Shown piece after piece: positions 24,732-34,087 of a stretch of DNA of 64,000 nucleotides. The notes under the pieces are model-generated. The model was not told the DNA's origin, did not search any database, and saw only the letters and a program-made list of their open reading frames with translations. Source of the DNA: Chloroflexota bacterium (lineage in GTDB: Bacteria > Chloroflexota > Anaerolineae > Anaerolineales > Anaerolineaceae); the NCBI GenBank assembly GCA_009773005.1, contig WOUT01000013.1, forward strand, positions 52,865 through 116,864. The letters are read 5' to 3'. Positions within the stretch are counted from its first letter, which is position 1. Every line of letters starts with the position of its first letter. Both the position numbers and the translations under genes were made by a program.

Positions 24732-26132
24732 ATGACACCTTCCCGATACGATTTTTTCCTGAAAAAATATCCTGATTATCTAACAACCAGTTCTATTGAC
24801 GACCTGCGAAAAAAGGAATACGACCGGCTGGACCGAGCCGGTCAGGTGTATCTGGATTACACCGGCGGTGGTCTCTACGCGGAATCACAAGTGAAGACAC
24901 ATCAGGAACTACTGTTGAACAGCGTGTTCGGCAATCCCCACTCCACTAATCCTTCTTCCAGCGCATCCACGCAACTGGTGGAAAGCGCCCGCGCCGCGGT
25001 GCTGGAGTTCTTCAACGCGAACCCCGATGAGTATGTGGTCATTTTTACTTCCAATGCCAGCGGCGCGCTCAAACTGGTAGGGGAGTCTTACCCCTTCACC
25101 AAAGATTGCCAGTACCTGTTAACCTTTGATAATCACAATTCGGTCAATGGCATCCGTGAATACGCGATCGCCAGGGGCGCCAAAGTGACCTATATCCCGG
25201 TGCTGCCGCCACGGATGCGCGTGGATGAGAAGAGACTGCATGAGTATATAGATAGTGCTAACAAAGGATGCAACAACCTGTTCGCTTATCCAGCTCAGTC
25301 CAATTTTTCAGCCGTGCAGCACCCTTTGGAATGGATCGAATTGGCTCACTCCAGCGGCTGGGATGTGCTGCTGGACGCCGCAGCTTTTGCTCCCACCAAC
25401 CGGTTGGATTTGGATCGCTGGAAACCGGATTTTGTACCCATATCGTTCTATAAAATGTTTGGCTACCCCACCGGCATCGGGGCAATGATCGCCCGCCGCT
25501 GCTCCTTGACCAAACTGCACCGCCCATGGTTCGCGGGAGGCACTATCACAGTGGCTTCGGTGCAGGAAAAAAAGCATTACCTTGCGGAAGCCCCCATGGC
25601 GTTTGAGGATGGCACCCTGGATTACCTCAATATCCCCGCGGTCGAGATTGGACTCAAGCACCTTGATTCCATTGGGCTTGATCTGATCCATGAACGGGTC
25701 TTGTGCCTGACTGGCTGGCTGCTGGATAATCTGCTGGAGATCAAACACTCCAACGGCAAACCGCTGGTTAAGATCTATGGACCAATAACCACCGAACAGC
25801 GCGGAGGAGCAATAGCAATGAATTTCGTCGATGATTTAGGCAGGGTCGTGGATCACCGCTGGATCGAGGATCGCGCCAACAGCGACGCTGTCTCGCTGCG
25901 AACGGGATGTTTTTGTAACCCGGGGGCGGGTGAGATGGCGCTGGGTATCTCTTCGGCTGAATTAACCTCGTGTTTCACACGGCCCGACCACGATCAACGC
26001 CTGACTTATGACGAATTCCGCCTGTGTATCGATGGCAAAGCTTCAGGCGCGGTGCGCGTTTCGGTAGGGCTGGTAAGTAACTTTGCGGACGCGGAAGCGT
26101 TTTTGACATTTGCCAGATCACTGGTCAAATAG
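24732..26132 (+). CDS. Class V aminotransferase, molybdenum-cofactor-sulfurase-like
   Basis: 466 residues. PLP fold type I. YLDYTGGGLYA opens the domain as in Moco sulfurases. The PLP pocket includes FTSNASGALKLVGES, the H-N-S segment FDNHNSVNG, LLDAAAFAPT (Asp) and the Schiff-base lysine in SFYKMFGYPTG (near 239). The catalytic-loop region reads LRTGCFCNPGAGE, as in MOCOS/ABA3. Those enzymes carry a C-terminal MOSC domain, which is absent here. It is therefore a stand-alone cysteine-desulfurase-like protein with unproven target. It may share a promoter region with the membrane protein gene 18 bp downstream. Confidence 0.85.
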   Translation: MTPSRYDFFLKKYPDYLTTSSIDDLRKKEYDRLDRAGQVYLDYTGGGLYAESQVKTHQELLLNSVFGNPHSTNPSSSASTQLVESARAAVLEFFNANPDEYVVIFTSNASGALKLVGESYPFTKDCQYLLTFDNHNSVNGIREYAIARGAKVTYIPVLPPRMRVDEKRLHEYIDSANKGCNNLFAYPAQSNFSAVQHPLEWIELAHSSGWDVLLDAAAFAPTNRLDLDRWKPDFVPISFYKMFGYPTGIGAMIARRCSLTKLHRPWFAGGTITVASVQEKKHYLAEAPMAFEDGTLDYLNIPAVEIGLKHLDSIGLDLIHERVLCLTGWLLDNLLEIKHSNGKPLVKIYGPITTEQRGGAIAMNFVDDLGRVVDHRWIEDRANSDAVSLRTGCFCNPGAGEMALGISSAELTSCFTRPDHDQRLTYDEFRLCIDGKASGAVRVSVGLVSNFADAEAFLTFARSLVK

Positions 26133-26150
26133 TCTAGCGAGGAAAACGGA

Positions 26151-26711
26151 ATGAAAAAACTTTCGGCATTCTTTTATCGTTTTTCAACTGGAAGGACTGC
26201 TCTGGCAGGTTTGGTTATTTTTCTGGTGTTCAGCGCTCTGACGCTGCCTGCTCAAACAGCGCAGACAGAGTTTTATTCGCAGGGAATGGGTGGTCCTGAC
26301 ACCAGCCTTTTATACAACGGGGAAACTCTATACAATATGGCCGAAACCCACGGCGTGGAGGGACGTGCGGCTTTCCTCAAAGCGCGCTGGACCTTCGACC
26401 TGGCGTTCCCGCTGGTGTTCACCCTCTTTTTCATCACCTCGATCAGTTGGTTGATCAACCGAATCTTGAAATCGGGATCGCCATTGCGGATGTTTAACCT
26501 GCTTCCATTAGCGGGTATGCTGTTTGATTATCTCGAAAACACCGCCACTTCGCTGGTGATGGCAGCCTACCCGGTGCATAACAAATGGGGAGAAACCTTG
26601 GCGCCCATTTTTACCCCGATTAAATGGTTGTTTGTAATTGTGAGCCTGCTGCTGGTGGTGATCGGGCTGGTTTTATATGCAGTCAGACTCGTCATTAAGC
26701 GGAAGCAATAA
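26151..26711 (+). CDS. Four-helix membrane protein of unknown function
   Basis: 186 residues. TM1 (about 17-35), a loop of about 50 residues with the segment GETLYNMAETHGVEGRAAFLKARWTFD split around conserved-looking Gly/Arg, then TM2 (about 83-103), TM3 (about 115-138) and TM4 (about 158-180), ending RLVIKRKQ. The Y-x-M-A-E-x-x-G-x-x-G-R pattern followed by three helices recurs in uncharacterised bacterial membrane proteins, but I cannot name a family. 18 bp after the PLP enzyme gene, so probably co-transcribed. Confidence 0.75.
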   Translation: MKKLSAFFYRFSTGRTALAGLVIFLVFSALTLPAQTAQTEFYSQGMGGPDTSLLYNGETLYNMAETHGVEGRAAFLKARWTFDLAFPLVFTLFFITSISWLINRILKSGSPLRMFNLLPLAGMLFDYLENTATSLVMAAYPVHNKWGETLAPIFTPIKWLFVIVSLLLVVIGLVLYAVRLVIKRKQ

Positions 26712-26812
26712 AAACAACTTAGTCTCCAGGCGTCGAACCAAACTGGATAAAAGAAGTAAAATTAAAATTGCAGGTTTAACGATGGCATTGCGGATGACAT
26801 TAAGAGGCGCTC

Positions 26813-28234
26813 TTGGTTGAAGTGTTGAGAGAATGGTTTTCAGATAACCGTCCGTTGGTCTTGTTTGTTTATGGACAGGTCTTTTTCATTCTGGGCATTT
26901 CAATATTGCTCCAGTCGAGACAGTACTCCCGGCTGAATTTAGCCAGAAGTCTCCCCTGGCTGGCCGGGTTCGGTGTTTTGCACGGACTTTATGAATGGGG
27001 TGACATCTTCATTCCCATCCAGCTTGAGGCGATGGGCACTGGCTTCAGCATTGTTTTGAATTTTATTCACCACATCGTTTTGGCGTTGTCGTTCGCATCG
27101 CTGTTCCAATTTGGCATTGAACTGCTGCGTCCCTTTTCACCCAAATGGAGTTGGATAAGATACTTGCCGCTGGCGACTTTGGCAGCCTGGGCTATCGGCC
27201 CGTTCTGGCTCGGGTTTGTCTTTATCGAGGATATTCAAAATTGGCATGGATTTGCCACCGCCCTTACACGATATATCTTGTGCATCCCTGCCGCCATAGT
27301 GACGGTCATTGGATTATTCCGCCAGGTCAAAGTGCAGATTGAACCGATGAAAATCCCGCATATTGGCCGAATGTTGAAACTGGCCGCAGGAGCCATCGCA
27401 GCCTACGGGGTTCTAGCTGGTTTAATCGTGCCGAAGGCATCTATCTTTCCGGCTTCAATTATTAATATTGATTCATTCACCGAGCTCTTTATTGCCCCGC
27501 CATATGTTTTCCGTTCTGTGGCCGGGCTGGTGTTATTATTCGCCATGCTGCGGGCGCTGGAAGTCTTCCACATCGAAACAGACCGCATGATCCGCCACAT
27601 GGAGGAGGGACAGGTCATTGCCAATGAGCGTGAACGCATTGCGCGTGATTTGCACGACGGCGCTCTGCAGCAGGTTTATGCTTCAGGTCTGCTAGCTCAA
27701 ACCCTCAAGCGTCATCTAGCTGATGAGAATGGAGAAGAAGTGGATCGTTTGATCCTGACCATTAATCAAGCCATCGATCAACTGCGAGGATTTTTGCCGC
27801 AACAAAAACCAGAGTTGAAATCAGTCAATTTAGTCGGCGCTCTCTCGCCGATCATCGAGAAAGCCCGCCGCAACATCGCAATTGATACCTATTGGGATGC
27901 AACCAAACTGCCATCCCTTTCGCCTGATCAAACCAGACATTTAACTGCTTTTATCAGCGAGGCGATTTCGAATGTCATCCGCCACTCGAAATCGGAAAAG
28001 GCGGAGGTGCGGCTTTTCTGCAAGAAACGTCATTTGAACCTGCAAGTGCGTGATTTTGGGCAGGGTATCTACATTATGGCGGAACCCGGCTTTGGTTTAA
28101 AAAATATGCGTGACCGGGCGCGACTTTTGGGGGCTGGACTTAAATTTGAATCTGTACCGGGTCAAGGGACGACCGTAACCCTCGATCTGCCGATGGAGGA
28201 TACACATGAATCGCATCCGACTCTTGATCGTTGA
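26813..28234 (+). CDS. NarL-type sensor histidine kinase with seven-helix membrane domain
   Basis: 473 residues. About seven helices in residues 15-250, then a HisKA_3 dimerisation domain with ERIARDLHDGALQQVYASG (phospho-His near 282), and an ATPase domain with FISEAISNVIRHS (N-box), VRDFGQGI (G1) and GFGLKNMRDRARLLG (G2). TTG start at 26813 with AGAGG 5 nt upstream; no better ATG. It overlaps the regulator gene by 29 bp. A membrane-embedded ligand or redox signal is likely but not identifiable. Confidence 0.9.
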   Translation: MVEVLREWFSDNRPLVLFVYGQVFFILGISILLQSRQYSRLNLARSLPWLAGFGVLHGLYEWGDIFIPIQLEAMGTGFSIVLNFIHHIVLALSFASLFQFGIELLRPFSPKWSWIRYLPLATLAAWAIGPFWLGFVFIEDIQNWHGFATALTRYILCIPAAIVTVIGLFRQVKVQIEPMKIPHIGRMLKLAAGAIAAYGVLAGLIVPKASIFPASIINIDSFTELFIAPPYVFRSVAGLVLLFAMLRALEVFHIETDRMIRHMEEGQVIANERERIARDLHDGALQQVYASGLLAQTLKRHLADENGEEVDRLILTINQAIDQLRGFLPQQKPELKSVNLVGALSPIIEKARRNIAIDTYWDATKLPSLSPDQTRHLTAFISEAISNVIRHSKSEKAEVRLFCKKRHLNLQVRDFGQGIYIMAEPGFGLKNMRDRARLLGAGLKFESVPGQGTTVTLDLPMEDTHESHPTLDR

Positions 28235-28862
28235 CGATCACGCGGTTGTCAGGCTGGGACTGCGCACGCTGCTGGCTGACGAATTGGATATAGAAGTCGT
28301 CGCTGAAGCTGATTCCGCAGAGGAGGCACTTGTACAGGTCAATCATCACAACCCGGATGTGGTTATCCTGGATATTCAACTGCCAGGGCGCAGCGGCATT
28401 GAAGCCTGCCGGGACATCTTAACGCAATTTCCCAAGACCAGGATTGTAATGCTTACCTCACATGCCGGCGAGAGTTTTGTCGAACAAGCCATCCGCGCTG
28501 GAGCCTCTGGTTATGTACTTAAACAAGTGGGTAATGAGGAGTTGATCCGCGCAGTGCGCGCAGCTTTCAACGGCGAGATTGCCTTTGACACTCACACGAC
28601 CGCGCAAGTGGTCTCGCGTCTGAAAAAGATGGAGTCGCAGGTTGAAGAAAATGCCTTCAAAGACCTCTCGCAGCGCGAGATGGAAGTGATGGCGCTAGTC
28701 GCAGAAGGCGATAGTAATAAAGAGATTGGTCAGAAACTAAATCTCAACGAGATCACCGTCCGCAATTATGTCAGCAATATCTTGTCTAAATTGCAACTGC
28801 GCAACCGCATCGAACTTGCCACCTATGCGATAAATCATCATCTCAAAGATCACCTCGATTAA
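28206..28862 (+). CDS. NarL/LuxR-type response regulator
   Basis: 218 residues. Receiver: DDHAVVR near 9-15, acceptor Asp in VVILDIQLPG (near 57), MLTSHAGE, Lys in GYVLKQVG. A LuxR-type helix-turn-helix (about 150-212) reads LSQREMEVMALVAEGDSNKEIGQ in pieces, with N-E-I-T-V-R-N-Y-V-S-N-I-L-S-K-L. Partner of the seven-helix kinase, whose gene it overlaps. Targets unknown; the divergent DoxX gene and upstream genes are candidates. Confidence 0.94.
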   Translation: MNRIRLLIVDDHAVVRLGLRTLLADELDIEVVAEADSAEEALVQVNHHNPDVVILDIQLPGRSGIEACRDILTQFPKTRIVMLTSHAGESFVEQAIRAGASGYVLKQVGNEELIRAVRAAFNGEIAFDTHTTAQVVSRLKKMESQVEENAFKDLSQREMEVMALVAEGDSNKEIGQKLNLNEITVRNYVSNILSKLQLRNRIELATYAINHHLKDHLD

Positions 28863-28866
28863 GCAA

Positions 28867-28897
28867 AAACGACTCCCAAGGGAGAGCCGTTTTTTTT
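28867..28897. terminator. Terminator after the NarL-type pair
   Basis: An imperfect hairpin (AAACGACTCCC with GGGAGAGCCGTTT) is followed by TTTTTTTTGTTTTT. It lies between convergent genes. Confidence 0.7.
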
Positions 28898-28920
28898 GTT
28901 TTTCAACCAATAAAATGTAC

Positions 28921-29493
28921 TTACGCTATCTTCTTTTGAAACCACTTGCCGGGTTTCCAGGGAGTACCGATAAATTTGAAGGCGAAGCGGTTCAAACCAT
29001 AGTAACCGGCGGTCTTCCAGGCAATCATGAGCAGAATTGCGAGAACAAGCAGGACGGGACCGGAGTTGAGACTGCCAGCGAGGAGGAAGCTCATGTTCAT
29101 CAAAGCGCTGAAGAAGGCTGCCAGACCAACAAATACACCCAGGATCAGTGCAACGCCAACCAGGAATTCGCCGATGGCAATCAGTTTAGCAAACCAGACG
29201 TGAGATTCGCTATCCAGCAATGACTGGATGAAGGACCGATACCAACCGTAATAGATGGCAGGTTTTGCCGGAGCTTCAGGAATCGAAGCAGCACGCGTCC
29301 AATAGCCTTTGATTGATTCACCGGTTTGCATCCATTTTGGATCTTCCAATTTGTGCAGGCCAGCCTGGATCCATTGCCAGCCAAGATAAACGCGAACGAT
29401 CAACCATAACCATGCGAACTTGGTGCTGTTGAAGAGTGCTTTGAATAAAGGTGAGTCTTCCATGTTAGTGGGTCCGAACAATGCGTTTTTCAT
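28921..29493 (-). CDS. DoxX-family membrane protein
   Basis: 190 residues with four helices. The DoxX pattern shows as L-W-L-I-V-R-V-Y-L-G-W-Q-W-I-x-A-G-x-x-K-L near 28-48, a later A-K-L-I-A-I-G-E-F-L-V-G-V-A-L-I-L-G helix, and a final F-K-F-I-G-T-P-W-K-P-G-K-W-F tail. DoxX proteins are small redox-associated membrane proteins; the substrate is unknown. The RBS is in GGAGC upstream of the ATG at 29493. A small dyad, GGATGA-a-TCATCC (29518-29530), lies in its promoter region. Confidence 0.85.
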   Translation of the reverse strand: MKNALFGPTNMEDSPLFKALFNSTKFAWLWLIVRVYLGWQWIQAGLHKLEDPKWMQTGESIKGYWTRAASIPEAPAKPAIYYGWYRSFIQSLLDSESHVWFAKLIAIGEFLVGVALILGVFVGLAAFFSALMNMSFLLAGSLNSGPVLLVLAILLMIAWKTAGYYGLNRFAFKFIGTPWKPGKWFQKKIA

Positions 29494-29587
29494 AATGCTC
29501 CTTTGTTGGATTATTAAGGATGAATCATCCTCTTGATAAGTTATTTCTCTAATGCCGATAATACAGTTTTCTGCGCTGCAGCAATAG

Positions 29588-29624
29588 GGTCAGGTGTACC
29601 TGAATAAATAGGTTCAGGTCTACC
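29588..29624. repeat. Imperfect direct repeat in the 300-bp spacer before the ATPase-propeller locus
   Basis: GGTCAGGTGTACC (29588-29600) and GGTTCAGGTCTACC (29611-29624) are near-identical units 23 bp apart, about two helical turns. The first also holds TCAGGT-gt-ACCTGA. The rest of the 300-bp spacer shows only the promoter at 29728 and the DoxX dyad. Confidence 0.35.
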
Positions 29625-29727
29625 AAATTTCTCTGAAAACAGAATAATTCTAAATTAACCTAACAAATGAACGTAAATGGAGTTCATCTAACTGCTTATG
29701 GGTGATCATTTATCTTAGATTTTTTAC

Positions 29728-29756
29728 TTGACACAAAGCCTCTGAAACTATAAGAT
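29728..29756 (+). promoter_or_regulatory. Promoter of the ATPase-propeller locus
   Basis: A consensus TTGACA (29728-29733), a 17-bp spacer and TAAGAT (29751-29756); start expected near 29763, about 30 nt before the TTG start codon. Confidence 0.6.
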
Positions 29757-29792
29757 TTAACCATCTGATTCGTTCGGTTCATGGGGTGAAAC

Positions 29793-32618
29793 TTGAGTGA
29801 ATTGGTTAACCCTTATATTGCTGGCGCTCCCGTCGTCGAGACCCGCATGTTCTTTGGGCGAGAGGATGTTTTTGACTGGATCCAGAACAGTCTGACTGGC
29901 CGTTATGCTGACCATATTTTGGTCATTCACGGGCAGCGCCGCGTTGGAAAAACCTCCGTTCTAAAACAATTGGCAAATGTCTTGCCGCGAAAATACATCC
30001 CCGTCTTTTTTGATCTTCAGGGCAGAACGCATACCACTCTGGACCGCTTCTTATGGTGGCTGGCTCGCGAGATCACTCGCGAAGTCAAACAACAAACTGA
30101 AATAATCATTGTTCCACCTGAAAAAGAGGCATTTACTGCAGATTCGGATTATTTTGAAAATCATTTTCTACCAGATCTAAAAACCGCGATCGGAGAACGC
30201 TCAATTCTCTTGACGTTTGATGAATTTGATAACCTGGAGGAAGCAGAAGTTAAAGAAGAATTGGCTGTTCCGTTGATTGATTATCTCCGCCGCTTGATGG
30301 AAGATAAGGCGCTCAGTTTCATCTTTTCGATTGGCTCATCAGGGCGGAAGCTAGAAAACATGCAGGCGGCTTACACCGATTTTTTCAAGACTGCCCTTTA
30401 TAAAAAGATCAGCTTCCTGACCCACTTTCAGTGCTCGAATCTGATCACCAAGCCGGTTGAAGGAATTTTAGAAATCACCCCGTTTGCAATAGAACGAATC
30501 TATCAGATCACTTCAGGGCATCCGTACTTCACCCAACTTTGCTGCCATGAGCTGTTTTCTCTTTGCCAGCGCACCGGACAGTTGACGATCACTGAACATG
30601 ACGTGGACGCAATTTTGGAGGACGTGGTGGAACGCGGTACGGTAAACCTGAAGTTTGTGTGGGATGAAGCATCCGATCTGGAAAAATGGATCCTCTCGTC
30701 TCTTGCAGCCCACCAGGAGTTCACCAATCAGAATGAACTGCAGGATTTTCTCAAACTTCAAAAAGTGCGTTTCAGTGAACCTGATCTTGTCTCCGCGCTC
30801 CTGCATCTGAAAGAAAAAGACATCCTGACCGGGGAAAATCGATTCGTAATCGGTTTGCTGCGCACGTGGCTGGTGAAGAATCGCACCCTTGAACAGGCAC
30901 GCGAGGAACTTACTGAAACGAATCCAATTGCCAGCCGTTACATCGAGATCGGACTGGAATTTCAAGATAGCGGTCAATTCACTAAGGCTATCGAGAACTT
31001 TAAAGAAGCTTTGGTTGTTTCCCCTGAGCATATCCAGGCGCAGGTCAATATCGGGTTGTGTTACATGATACAGAAGCTGCATAGCCAAGCCGTGCTGGAA
31101 TTTGAAAAATCCCTCGTAATGGACGATGAGGATATCGCTGCGCGGTCAGGCCTGTGCAGCGCTTATCTTGCGATGGGAGATGACCTGATATCGAAGGGCA
31201 AAATAAAGGACGCACAAAAAACCTTTCAAAAGGTTCTGCAGATAAACACTGAGCATACCGATGCCCGTCAGCGCTTGGCTGATCTATGCCTGCAGCGGGC
31301 AGAAAAAGCACTTATCGACGGACGTGACGAAGAGGCGCTTTCGGCATTCCTTGAGGCGTCCAGGTATTCACCGGAAGACACCGCTCTGGCTGAACGGTTC
31401 GAAAAAGCCAAAAAGGGAAAGAAGAATAAGGTCGTCGCCGATTTACTGGTCAAGGCAGAGAAGTTGATCGCTTCACGAGTTTGGAAGGAAGCTTCGTCCA
31501 TCATTCACACCGCGCATGAATATGACCCTGAGAATGAAAGAGTTCTTGAACTCTCAAAGCAAATTGATCAACAACAACGCGTTGAGTCGCTAAACAACTA
31601 TCTTGCCAGGGCTGATCGTGCGGAACAGTCTGGTGTTCTTAATCTGGCAGAAGCTGCGTTGCAGGAATATCTAGAAATTGATCCACAGGATACGTCTGTA
31701 ATACAGAGACTCGAACGGGTCAGAGCCACTATCCGCAAAAAGAGCATCGAAGACTATGGTCAACGGGCAAGATCGCTTGCCAGGCAGGAAAAGTTTGAAG
31801 AATCCTTGGCTGTCTGGCAGGAACTGGTAAGTTTTGCTCCTGATGAAGAGCCAGCTATTCAAAATGATCTGGAACAGCTTAAGGTATTGCAAACGCGCGC
31901 AGAAAAATACCAACAGGCGCTTGGAGATTTCTCCAAGAAAAACTATGAAAGATCCGCATTGTTGTTCAAAGAAATCGTTATTCACGATGAAAATTATAAG
32001 GATGCTGCCCGGCTTTTGACAGAATCGATTGAATTGCGCCAAAAATCCAGAAGATTCTGGCAGCACAAATGGTTCCTGCCTGTTGTGGCAAGCAGTGGGT
32101 TCATCGGTCTGGCATTTGTGGTTGGTTCCTTGCTGTTGAATGGCGTAAAAACACAGAAGAATACCTTTTCAACAGCTACACTAAGTGTCGTAGGTTTGCC
32201 AACCGTGACTCCTACCCTTGAACCCGTTCCAACTTTCACTCCCACGCCGATGCCAATGCGGTGGACCCGCCTGGCTTCGGAGGAAAATTTTACTCTGGAT
32301 ACCGTTACATCGATCATTATCGATCCACAAGACCCTGAAGTGCTTTATGCCGGAATGGCAAGTTCAGGTATCTACAAAACTATTGATAGGGGGAGTTCCT
32401 GGCTTCCAAAACAAAATGGCTTATCTGCTTCACATATTCGGGCTATTGTAATTGATCCGAACAATACTAGGAAGCTGTACGCGTTGGCAATTCCGGGAGG
32501 GGTTTATAAAACGACAGACGGCGGAGAAAATTGGGTTGCCACAATGAACAGGTCAATTCGTACAGATAGTTGGGGTGGGTCGGTACTAAAGATTGACCCG
32601 AAGAACTCTGACATATAA
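29793..32618 (+). CDS. STAND-like ATPase, TPR array, one membrane span and start of Asp-box propeller (5' part of a frameshifted gene)
   Basis: 941 residues. ATPase (about 1-365): an F-x-G-R-E motif near 20-24, Walker A GQRRVGKTS (47-55), Walker B ILLTFDEFD (138-146). TPR repeats (about 375-745), for example A-I-E-N-F-K-E-A-L-V-V-S-P-E-H. A span follows at about 760-785, then a Thr/Pro linker (TPTLEPVPTFTPTPMP). Two Asp-box repeats (KTIDRGSSW, KTTDGGENW) begin an extracytoplasmic propeller. The frame ends at TAA 32616-32618 in the middle of a third repeat and resumes in the -1 frame at 32612-32624. One T lost from the AT run at 32611-32617 explains it. TTG start with GGGGTG upstream. Likely a receptor-type signalling ATPase; function unknown. 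Confidence 0.85.
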   Translation: MSELVNPYIAGAPVVETRMFFGREDVFDWIQNSLTGRYADHILVIHGQRRVGKTSVLKQLANVLPRKYIPVFFDLQGRTHTTLDRFLWWLAREITREVKQQTEIIIVPPEKEAFTADSDYFENHFLPDLKTAIGERSILLTFDEFDNLEEAEVKEELAVPLIDYLRRLMEDKALSFIFSIGSSGRKLENMQAAYTDFFKTALYKKISFLTHFQCSNLITKPVEGILEITPFAIERIYQITSGHPYFTQLCCHELFSLCQRTGQLTITEHDVDAILEDVVERGTVNLKFVWDEASDLEKWILSSLAAHQEFTNQNELQDFLKLQKVRFSEPDLVSALLHLKEKDILTGENRFVIGLLRTWLVKNRTLEQAREELTETNPIASRYIEIGLEFQDSGQFTKAIENFKEALVVSPEHIQAQVNIGLCYMIQKLHSQAVLEFEKSLVMDDEDIAARSGLCSAYLAMGDDLISKGKIKDAQKTFQKVLQINTEHTDARQRLADLCLQRAEKALIDGRDEEALSAFLEASRYSPEDTALAERFEKAKKGKKNKVVADLLVKAEKLIASRVWKEASSIIHTAHEYDPENERVLELSKQIDQQQRVESLNNYLARADRAEQSGVLNLAEAALQEYLEIDPQDTSVIQRLERVRATIRKKSIEDYGQRARSLARQEKFEESLAVWQELVSFAPDEEPAIQNDLEQLKVLQTRAEKYQQALGDFSKKNYERSALLFKEIVIHDENYKDAARLLTESIELRQKSRRFWQHKWFLPVVASSGFIGLAFVVGSLLLNGVKTQKNTFSTATLSVVGLPTVTPTLEPVPTFTPTPMPMRWTRLASEENFTLDTVTSIIIDPQDPEVLYAGMASSGIYKTIDRGSSWLPKQNGLSASHIRAIVIDPNNTRKLYALAIPGGVYKTTDGGENWVATMNRSIRTDSWGGSVLKIDPKNSDI

Positions 32619-32623
32619 TTAGC

Positions 32624-34087
32624 GTGATCGGCGGAAAATTATTCGAAACCAAGAATGGTGCGGAAACTTGGACCCATTTGGACACAGGTTGTTTGGACAC
32701 AATTTGGTCTTTTGCACTCAGTCCTGTGGATTCTAACTTGTTTTTTTTGGTTCAATCCGGTGTTGATCCTAAAAATACCTGCAAAAATGGTGTCTACAGT
32801 TCGAATGATGGAGGAACGGTATGGGAATACACAAATCTGGAAGGTGATTATTTTTCCAACCTTACATTCTCGCCAATTTCAGGTGCTTCAATTTATGTTG
32901 CCACTCACCGGAAGCTATACCGGTCGGATGATGTGGGCAAAACTTGGGTCCTGGCAGCAGAAAAAAACCTGGGAAATTTCTCAATCAATCTTCAAGCCGA
33001 GAACAAGCTTTATGGAACTGATTGGGGAAAATTGTTAATTTCCGAAAATGGTGGAAAATCATGGCAAGAGACTAAGATCTTGAATGAATCAATTAACATA
33101 TTTTCCTCATTAGATGGGGAAGGGATGATACTTGGCAGTCAAAAGGGCGGAATACAGATTTCTGAAGATTCTGGAAAGACCTGGGCTTTGATTAATAATG
33201 GGTTAGGGGCAGACCAAATGGACCTTACCCCTGATCCATATCATACCAAAATGCTATTTGCGTATAAACGCGACGATGGAATATTCTGGGAAAACCTCTA
33301 TCAATCACAGGATGGAGGGAAGACCTGGCGCTTAATTAATGAAAAAGGGCGAGGGATCGGTTTTGATGCTGACGGAGAAACCATATACCGTGCTGGCGAT
33401 GGATTGCTGCTTTCTACCAATCAAGGAACCACCTGGTCGAAAGTTCCTTATCGTTTATGGGATTTTACGACTGGTTTCAGTGTAAATCCTTTCGTCTCTG
33501 GAAATTTGTTTATCGCAGCCTGGCCAGACAACCGACCTGACTTAAAATGTAATACCTGTTTGTTTACAAGTACCGATAAAGGGCAGAGTTGGACCGAGAT
33601 CGCAGGAGAAAATGGATTAAACGGAACGCTATATTGGGGGAAAAAGTATCAATATGTTTATGGCAAGGGTATGTCTTCAGATAGCGGCATAACGTGGCAG
33701 CCATGCGGTCAAATGGAATATCGCAGTTCAACATCGAGAGTTTCACCCATAGCCATTGACCCGCGCGATGATCGGGTGTTATTTATCGCAACCATGGGTG
33801 GTGGAATTCTAAAAAGCACGGATGCATGCCGCTACTGGTATCCGGTCAATACTGGACTTGAGAGCCTGAATGTGAATTCGATTGTTCTTGACCCGAACTC
33901 TCCGGATACTTTATATGCAGGGACGGATGGTGGGGCATACATTTCGCAAAATGCAGGTGAAACTTGGAGTTTGATCAGCGATGGCCTGTTAGGGGTTAAT
34001 GTGGTTTACACCATCGCAATTGACCCACTCGACTCAACAGTTTATGCATCAACCCCTTATGGCATCTTCACTCTCGAGGAAAAATGA
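32624..34087 (+). CDS. Asp-box (sortilin/YCF48-like) propeller, 3' part of the frameshifted gene
   Basis: 487 residues read from GTG 32624, with no ribosome site and no signal peptide. It is therefore the continuation of the gene at 29793, not a separate protein. It holds eleven Asp boxes (ETKNGAETW, SSNDGGTVW, RSDDVGKTW, ISENGGKSW, ISEDSGKTW, QSQDGGKTW, LSTNQGTTW, TSTDKGQSW, SSDSGITW, KSTDACRYW, ISQNAGETW). With the two upstream these give thirteen, as expected for a large ten-bladed-type or double propeller outside the membrane. The last 70 residues closely match the end of the next gene. Its TGA overlaps the next ATG as ATGA. Confidence 0.85.
   Translation: MIGGKLFETKNGAETWTHLDTGCLDTIWSFALSPVDSNLFFLVQSGVDPKNTCKNGVYSSNDGGTVWEYTNLEGDYFSNLTFSPISGASIYVATHRKLYRSDDVGKTWVLAAEKNLGNFSINLQAENKLYGTDWGKLLISENGGKSWQETKILNESINIFSSLDGEGMILGSQKGGIQISEDSGKTWALINNGLGADQMDLTPDPYHTKMLFAYKRDDGIFWENLYQSQDGGKTWRLINEKGRGIGFDADGETIYRAGDGLLLSTNQGTTWSKVPYRLWDFTTGFSVNPFVSGNLFIAAWPDNRPDLKCNTCLFTSTDKGQSWTEIAGENGLNGTLYWGKKYQYVYGKGMSSDSGITWQPCGQMEYRSSTSRVSPIAIDPRDDRVLFIATMGGGILKSTDACRYWYPVNTGLESLNVNSIVLDPNSPDTLYAGTDGGAYISQNAGETWSLISDGLLGVNVVYTIAIDPLDSTVYASTPYGIFTLEEK

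Noticed and set aside
32624..34087. A separate secreted propeller protein starting at GTG 32624
   Set aside because: No ribosome site, signal peptide or membrane span. It begins in the middle of an Asp-box repeat that the upstream frame starts.
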